From contig NZ_AP023239.1 in the NCBI RefSeq assembly GCF_013393385.1, positions 186,001 through 250,000 of the forward strand: DNA of 64,000 bases. The letters are read 5' to 3'. The stretch comes from Paenibacillus sp. URB8-2. GTDB taxonomy: Bacteria > Bacillota > Bacilli > Paenibacillales > Paenibacillaceae. A program made the position numbers and the translations under genes. A model generated the notes under the pieces. That model was not told the origin of the DNA, ran no database searches, and was given only the letters and a program-made list of their open reading frames with translations. Positions 62,635-64,000 of the stretch are shown here, piece by piece. Positions within the stretch are counted from its first letter, which is position 1. Each line of letters begins with the position of its first letter.

Positions 62635-62961
62635 ATGCCGAACAGGATTGCGATTGGCAGCAGCGACGGGCAATGGATCGACCAGCATTTTGGCAGCTGT
62701 GAGCAGTTTATGGTTTATGATGTATCCGCGGCAGGTGATTGGACGCTGGTGGAAGTACGCACAACGGGAAGCGAAGGCTTCACCGGCAGGCACAGCCAGG
62801 AGCAGTTGAACCAAATTATAGCTCTTATATCCGATTGCAGCACCGTGCTTGTCAGCCGGCTCGGCATGGGGGCCTCGGAGGAGCTTAAGGAGCGCGGGAT
62901 TGCGTTCAGCACCGATTATATCTCATTAAAGCATGCCCAGGAGAAGTTGGTTACGGGTTGA
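62635..62961 (+). CDS. NifX/NifB-type iron-molybdenum cofactor-binding domain protein
   Basis: 108 residues: RIAIGSSDGQWIDQHFGSCEQFMVYDV is the dinitrogenase Fe-Mo cofactor-binding fold (GxxxDxHFGxxxxFxVY), followed by VSRLGMGASEELKERGI. Stand-alone domains of this type carry or store the cofactor precursor (NifX, NafY, NifY class). GAGGAGG precedes ATG. With the preceding ArsC-like gene it suggests links to nitrogen fixation, though no structural nif genes are in the window. Confidence 0.82.
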   Translation: MPNRIAIGSSDGQWIDQHFGSCEQFMVYDVSAAGDWTLVEVRTTGSEGFTGRHSQEQLNQIIALISDCSTVLVSRLGMGASEELKERGIAFSTDYISLKHAQEKLVTG

Positions 62962-63063
62962 GTTTAAGACCTCCGCCGTTTCGTGATGTTATCTGAAGCG
63001 GAGGTTGTGCCTTCTGTGTTTTTTGCTGAAACGATCAATCATAGCGATTTCAGTCTGCGGACT

Positions 63064-64000
63064 TTACACTCCATGCTTTGTTCCCGGCACCTCGGTCAGC
63101 GCGGACGCTCCCGGCAGCAATTCGCGATAAACGCTGAGCATCTCTTCCGCCATGCGCCCGGCACGGTAGTAGTCGAGTCCGATGCCGGACCGGGCGCGGT
63201 AGCGCTGCCGCATGACGTCGTCGGAGAGGAGCCGGGAGATCGCGCCTGCGAGCGCCCTGGCGTCGCTGGGCGGCACCAGTAGGCCGGATTCCCCGTGATC
63301 CAGCGCCTCGGGAATGCCATCCACTTCGGTCGCGACGATGGCGCAACCCGATTCCCTGGCCTCAATCAGGACAAGTCCGAACGGTTCCTTATGGGAGGCG
63401 AGGACGAATACATCGGCCGCTTTCATCCACCGGCTGCTCTCGGACTGGAAGCCTGCGAACCGGATGCGGCTGGAAAATGGGGAGGCAGAAGCGCGCTCCT
63501 CGAATTTTGCCCGGTCCGGACCGTCTCCTACGATGTACAGCCTTGCGTCCGGGTGGCCGCCCGCAAGAAGATTGAAAGCGTCAATGAGGTCGGATATTCC
63601 TTTGCGCTCGTACATGCCGGCAACCGTGACGATGGCCCGACCTTCCAAGGGTTCGGGGCCGGAATCCGAATGGCGCGGGCTTCCGATCGTGCCGTTCAGA
63701 ATGACGCGCAGCTTGTCCCGTTTGACGCCCCGGCTCGCCATGGCATCGGAGACCGCCTGGCTTACTGCGATCACCCTGTCGCCGACTCTCATGAAATCGG
63801 CGCTCTTTTGAAATTCGTTATGGACATGGGTCACGATCTTGTATTTGCGGAAGCCCCTCAGAAAGCGGGCGAGCACCGCGCCGGTCATCATATGCGCATG
63901 AATGATATCGGGTGCGAAGTCCGCAACCATCCGTCTGAAATCAAAAACAGCCCGCATAAGCTGGGCGGGCTTTCTCGTCTGGTCCAGGCGGTAGTGACGA
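63064..64000 (-). CDS. Glycosyltransferase family 4 (5' end outside window)
   Basis: Open to the window edge on the minus strand, so the N-terminus is missing; the ATG at 63957 is internal. GT-B fold features are DFAPDIIHAHM, HVHNEFQKSADFM, VIAVSQAVSDAM and then GTIGSPRHSD. The GT4 donor site follows: VTVAGMYERKGISDLIDAF, LYIVGDGPDRAKFEE, and EPFGLVLIEARESGCAIVATEVDGIPE with the EX7E motif. Transfers a sugar to a cell-surface or small-molecule acceptor; the specificity is unknown. GC-rich and core-like. Confidence 0.9.
   Translation of the reverse strand, partial: RHYRLDQTRKPAQLMRAVFDFRRMVADFAPDIIHAHMMTGAVLARFLRGFRKYKIVTHVHNEFQKSADFMRVGDRVIAVSQAVSDAMASRGVKRDKLRVILNGTIGSPRHSDSGPEPLEGRAIVTVAGMYERKGISDLIDAFNLLAGGHPDARLYIVGDGPDRAKFEERASASPFSSRIRFAGFQSESSRWMKAADVFVLASHKEPFGLVLIEARESGCAIVATEVDGIPEALDHGESGLLVPPSDARALAGAISRLLSDDVMRQRYRARSGIGLDYYRAGRMAEEMLSVYRELLPGASALTEVPGTKHGV

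Overview
The window looks like a Paenibacillus-type chromosome (Firmicutes, Paenibacillaceae). Pointers are a tmRNA whose tag frame reads GKQNNNLAFAA, an intracellular subtilisin, S-layer homology and copper-amine-oxidase-N type secreted proteins, AGGAGG-type ribosome binding sites, and a mixture of GC-rich core genes and AT-rich accessory genes. The genus is an inference; no 16S is present.

Layout. (1) 1-3391: core rnr (5' end outside the window), smpB and ssrA. (2) 3355-26078: an integrative element inserted at the ssrA 3' end. It has a large serine recombinase that ends inside ssrA, paired-HTH regulators, an HNH protein, a TOTE-type primase followed by a DUF927 helicase, a mirror-image array of twelve GGGCCAAG iterons (candidate origin), a Crp/Fnr regulator, several large secreted or surface proteins, a NYN nuclease with a helical partner, and an IS630 copy next to the putative right end. 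(3) 26079-30420: decayed accessory DNA (Rpn nuclease, a recombinase/IS3 chimera, a metallopeptidase-like gene) ending in a 76-nt copy of the ssrA 3' end. (4) 30420-42393: a second accessory block with a retropepsin-like gene, a sigma-like/ParB fusion followed by a second ParB, a two-gene HipA-like kinase, a TOTE primase-helicase and zeta-toxin remnants, again ending near an ssrA 3' fragment. (5) 42394-49610: tctABC transporter with a divergent Lrp-type regulator, an IS1182 element and an acyltransferase. (6) 49611-64000: mostly ordinary chromosome: a BtrH-like protein, an MFS efflux gene behind a macrolide-type leader peptide and attenuator, HDOD protein, a protease-nuclease operon with a LexA-type box, tRNA-Leu, MATE pump, a secreted protein and small membrane peptide, two nitrogenase-associated genes and a glycosyltransferase.

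How it fits together. ssrA has served repeatedly as an integration site. The window holds the full ssrA end, two further 64-76 nt ssrA 3' copies and three short core-plus-terminator copies in alternating order, as expected of a tandem array of integrated and partly decayed elements. The first element looks plasmid- or satellite-like: its own recombinase, primase, helicase and iteron array, with surface-protein cargo. The second block is rich in genes of conflict-system families (HipA-like kinase, TOTE, zeta toxin remnant) and carries the strangest gene pair in the window, the sigma-like/ParB fusion and its ParB neighbour.

Limits: all family names come from reading motifs by eye. No alignment, profile search or folding was run.
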